From contig NZ_LNCI01000002.1 of the NCBI RefSeq assembly GCF_001509585.1, forward strand, positions 496,001-560,000: a DNA stretch of 64,000 bases, given 5' to 3'. Both the position numbers and the translations under genes were made by a program. Under the pieces are notes generated by a model. The model was not told the DNA's origin, searched no databases, and saw nothing but the letters and a program-made list of their open reading frames with translations. This DNA is from Tropicimonas marinistellae. Lineage in GTDB: Bacteria; Pseudomonadota; Alphaproteobacteria; Rhodobacterales; Rhodobacteraceae. Shown here in pieces: positions 61,849-64,000 of the stretch (its first letter is position 1; each line of letters starts with the position of its first letter).

Positions 61849-62088
61849 ATGAAGGCAACCGTGACCGTGATGCTGAAGACCGGGGTTCTCGATCCGCAGG
61901 GCGAGGCGGTGAAATCCGCGCTTGGCGCGCTCGGCTTTGGAGGCGTGGATGCGGTTCGGCAGGGCAAGGTGATCGAACTGGATTTGGCGGAGACGGATGC
62001 GGGCGCCGCCGAGGCCTCCGTGACCGAGATGTGCGAGAAGCTTCTCGCCAACACGGTGATCGAAAGCTACCGGGTGGAGATCGCCTGA
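61849..62088 (+). CDS. purS: phosphoribosylformylglycinamidine synthase subunit PurS
   Basis: The 79-residue small subunit has [30 protein letters not shown] and [11 protein letters not shown], typical of PurS. It bridges PurL and PurQ in the three-part FGAM synthase. Its TGA overlaps the purQ ATG by one base (TGATG), so the two are made in step. purL itself is not in the window. Confidence 0.95.
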   Translation: MKATVTVMLKTGVLDPQGEAVKSALGALGFGGVDAVRQGKVIELDLAETDAGAAEASVTEMCEKLLANTVIESYRVEIA

Positions 62089-62756
62089 TGCGCGCTGCGG
62101 TCGTCACTTTCCCCGGTTCGAACTGCGACCGGGACCTTGCGGTTGCCTTCGAGGCGGCCGGGTTCGAGGTTGCGCGCGTCTGGCACAAGGAAACGTCTCT
62201 GCCGGCGGGTCTCGATGTTGTCGGCCTTCCCGGCGGGTTCTCCTTTGGCGATTACCTACGCTGCGGGGCCATTGCGGCCAATTCGCCGATCTGTCGTGAG
62301 GTCAAGGCATTTGCCGAACGTGGCGGTCACGTGCTGGGAATTTGCAATGGATTCCAAGTATTGCTGGAAACCGGCTTGCTGCCGGGCGCACTCATGCGGA
62401 ACGCCAGCCTGCATTTCGTCTGCAAGCCCGTCACGCTACGCGTTGAAGGCGATGGATCGCCCTTTACCGGGCGCTACGGTGCCGGGACGCAAATCACTAT
62501 TCCGATCGCGCATCACGACGGCAACTTCCAGGCCGACACCGACACCATCGCCCGCTTGGCTGGCGAGGGGCAGGTGGCCTTCCGTTACCTCGACAACCCC
62601 AACGGGTCCGCGGGCGATATTGCGGGGATCCTCTCGCCGAACCGCCGCGTGCTCGGGATGATGCCCCACCCGGAACGCGCGATTGATGAGATCCACGGCG
62701 GCACCGATGGCGCGGCGCTCTTTGCGGGGCTTGCCGAGGCATTAGTCGCGGCCTGA
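62088..62756 (+). CDS. purQ: phosphoribosylformylglycinamidine synthase subunit PurQ (glutaminase)
   Basis: The 222-residue class I glutamine amidotransferase has [36 protein letters not shown], the nucleophile Cys in [15 protein letters not shown], and the His/Glu pair in [15 protein letters not shown]. It supplies ammonia to PurL. It is coupled to purS by TGATG. An inverted repeat CCCACGCC/GGCGTGGG (62771-62778/62802-62809) lies just downstream, without a T-run. Confidence 0.96.
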   Translation: MRAAVVTFPGSNCDRDLAVAFEAAGFEVARVWHKETSLPAGLDVVGLPGGFSFGDYLRCGAIAANSPICREVKAFAERGGHVLGICNGFQVLLETGLLPGALMRNASLHFVCKPVTLRVEGDGSPFTGRYGAGTQITIPIAHHDGNFQADTDTIARLAGEGQVAFRYLDNPNGSAGDIAGILSPNRRVLGMMPHPERAIDEIHGGTDGAALFAGLAEALVAA

Positions 62757-62957
62757 TTTCGTCCACCGGTCCCACGCCGTCACTTGCTTTTCGCGGTCGG
62801 TGGCGTGGGTCATGTGCCAAGGAACCGCGTTCCGCCGACCGCCGTTGCCGTATTCCACCTTGCCAATGCCGGTTGGAGGCGACGTATCGTCATGTGACGC
62901 TTGGGTTTTCGCCCTATTTCGCTTAACTTCCAACCATGTCTGACGCGCTGCCTCCAT
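62742..62957 (-). CDS. possible small basic protein (71 residues)
   Basis: This minus-strand frame overlaps the purQ 3' end by 15 nt and the start of the divergent sensor kinase by 22 nt if begun at ATG 62957; later TTG/GTG starts would avoid the second overlap. The C-terminal half ([27 protein letters not shown]) looks protein-like, the N-terminal half does not. I do not recognise a family, and there is no good SD. Confidence 0.3.
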   Translation of the reverse strand: MEAARQTWLEVKRNRAKTQASHDDTSPPTGIGKVEYGNGGRRNAVPWHMTHATDREKQVTAWDRWTKSGRD

Positions 62958-64000
62958 CCGAGACTTCGGACGATCGCGCCCCCTGGCGGCTTCGCCTCGT
63001 GGCGTTGACGATCGTTGTTCTTGCGGCGGTGACGCTCTATTCCACGAACCTTTGGCTCACGGAGCGGTTCACGGAGACAACGCGAAACCGTGCCGAGCTT
63101 CGACTCGCGCTTTATTCGGGGAACGTCATCAGCGAGTTGCAGCGCAATTCCGTCGTGCCGCTGTTGCTGGCGCAGGACCCGGCATTGATCGGCGCGCTAA
63201 ACTCAGGTGACTTCTCGCAAAGCTCGCAACGCCTCATTTCGTTTCGGGACGAAATCGGCGCGGCCTCGCTGCTGATGCTCGACCGCGACGGGCGTGCCGT
63301 CGCTGCCACGGATCGCAACCAGATCGGCAGTCAGCATCGTCAGGCGCCCTATTTCGTGGACGCGCTCCGGGCCGGCGAGACGGTTTTCTCTGTTGTGGAA
63401 CTCGAAACCGGGGCAAAGAACTTCATATACTCGCGCAAGATCACGTCCGATCGCGAGGTGATCGGGGTCATCGTCGTGGCGGTGGACCTGCAGAAATTCG
63501 AAAGCAGTTGGGCCGGCATTGCCGACGCGGTGCTGGTCACCGACAGCGAAGGCACGATCATTCTCTCCACCGAGCCGCGGTGGCGCGGTCGAACGGTGGA
63601 CGAGGCGCTTGCCGCGACGCCGGCACCATCTGCGATAGCGCGGGCACTCTACGCAACGACGGATTGGTCATTGCGTGTGCCGGACGCGTACATCCTCGGC
63701 GAGGCCGTGATGCGGTCCGAGGGGCGGATTCCGTTCCAGGGGTGGCGGATCAGCAGTTTCACCACATACAGTTCGGTGCGGGAACGCGTGAACGGTGTTC
63801 TGGCTCTGGAAATCATGGGATTCGCGCTGCTGTTGGCCGCCGCCTTCTACTTCATGAGCCGGAAGGCGCAGACGCGTTCGCGCTTCTTTCAACGGGAATC
63901 GGCGGAGTTGCGGCAGCTCAACCAACGCTTGCAGCGGGAAATCGCGGAGCGGGAGCGCGCCGAAAAAAGCCTCGAAGTCGCCGAGCAAACCCTGGCCCAA
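62936..64000 (+). CDS. DctB-like sensor histidine kinase, N-terminal 355 residues (runs off the window)
   Basis: It begins at ATG 62936 ([13 protein letters not shown]), has TM1 at about residues 22-42, and a periplasmic Cache-type sensor (ASLLMLDRDGRAVAATDRNQIGSQHRQAPYFVDALRAGE, then LVTDSEGTIILSTEPRWRG). TM2 is at about 285-305, followed by a coiled coil (LRQLNQRLQREIAERERAEKSLEVAEQ) leading into the kinase core beyond 64000. This is the DctB layout, as in the complete kinase at 25926-27656, but the two sensor domains share little sequence, so ligands probably differ. Confidence 0.85.
   Translation, partial: MSDALPPSETSDDRAPWRLRLVALTIVVLAAVTLYSTNLWLTERFTETTRNRAELRLALYSGNVISELQRNSVVPLLLAQDPALIGALNSGDFSQSSQRLISFRDEIGAASLLMLDRDGRAVAATDRNQIGSQHRQAPYFVDALRAGETVFSVVELETGAKNFIYSRKITSDREVIGVIVVAVDLQKFESSWAGIADAVLVTDSEGTIILSTEPRWRGRTVDEALAATPAPSAIARALYATTDWSLRVPDAYILGEAVMRSEGRIPFQGWRISSFTTYSSVRERVNGVLALEIMGFALLLAAAFYFMSRKAQTRSRFFQRESAELRQLNQRLQREIAERERAEKSLEVAEQTLAQ

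Overview
The window looks like the chromosome of a high-GC alphaproteobacterium, most probably a member of the Rhodobacteraceae (Roseobacter-type). The reasons are gene families rather than any marker gene: a DUF1476 (ATP synthase zeta-type) protein, the corrinoid protein / DUF1638 / homocysteine methyltransferase set, two tripartite TRAP operons plus DctB/DctD regulators, and purS-purQ and purM-purN organised as in that group.

Layout. (1) 1-6684: the right part of an integrated phage-derived element ending at the 3' end of a tRNA-Asn gene. It carries an HNH-like fragment, a Spo11/Topo VI A-like Toprim protein, a winged-helix replication-type protein with an internal iteron array, an HK97-fold capsid protein, a P27-type small terminase and two AT-richer unrecognised genes for membrane and exported proteins. 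No portal, protease, large terminase, tail or integrase gene is visible here. (2) 6734-11007: a metallo-beta-lactamase-fold hydrolase, a divergent EnvZ-like kinase and a YidE/AspT-type transporter. (3) 11138-24739: a 13-kb homoprotocatechuate (3,4-dihydroxyphenylacetate) operon on the minus strand: hpaF, hpaE, a VOC-type dioxygenase, a semialdehyde dehydrogenase, FAH protein, hpaH, hpaI, TRAP dctPQM, a second (LigB-type) dioxygenase, a second FAH protein and an aminotransferase. The divergent MarR regulator hpaR and a well-placed operator/promoter lie upstream. (4) 24866-32234: an SRAP protein, then dctB-dctD and a second dctPQM operon. This DctD has lost the GAFTGA loop needed for sigma-54.

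(5) 32369-49699: a 17-kb minus-strand biosynthetic locus, mostly translationally coupled. It holds a GT4, two GT2 enzymes, a flippase, three paralogous alkaline-phosphatase-superfamily proteins, an SDR/epimerase, a GMC oxidoreductase, a 1368-residue NRPS-like protein ending in a membrane acyltransferase-3 domain, and a PanE-like reductase. This is the best candidate for an undescribed pathway; an acylated, aminoacyl-modified glycan or glycolipid that is flipped across the inner membrane would fit.

(6) 50430-64000: housekeeping genes. These include a small SD-led membrane peptide with its own terminator, a CAU-anticodon tRNA (probably tRNA-Ile2), purM-purN, rnd, a lipoprotein, sufE, a DUF1638/corrinoid/homocysteine methyltransferase set resembling a split methionine synthase, a PA0069-type radical SAM protein, the DUF1476 zeta-type protein, an unrecognised protein, purC-purS-purQ, and the first 355 codons of another DctB-like sensor kinase that runs off the end.
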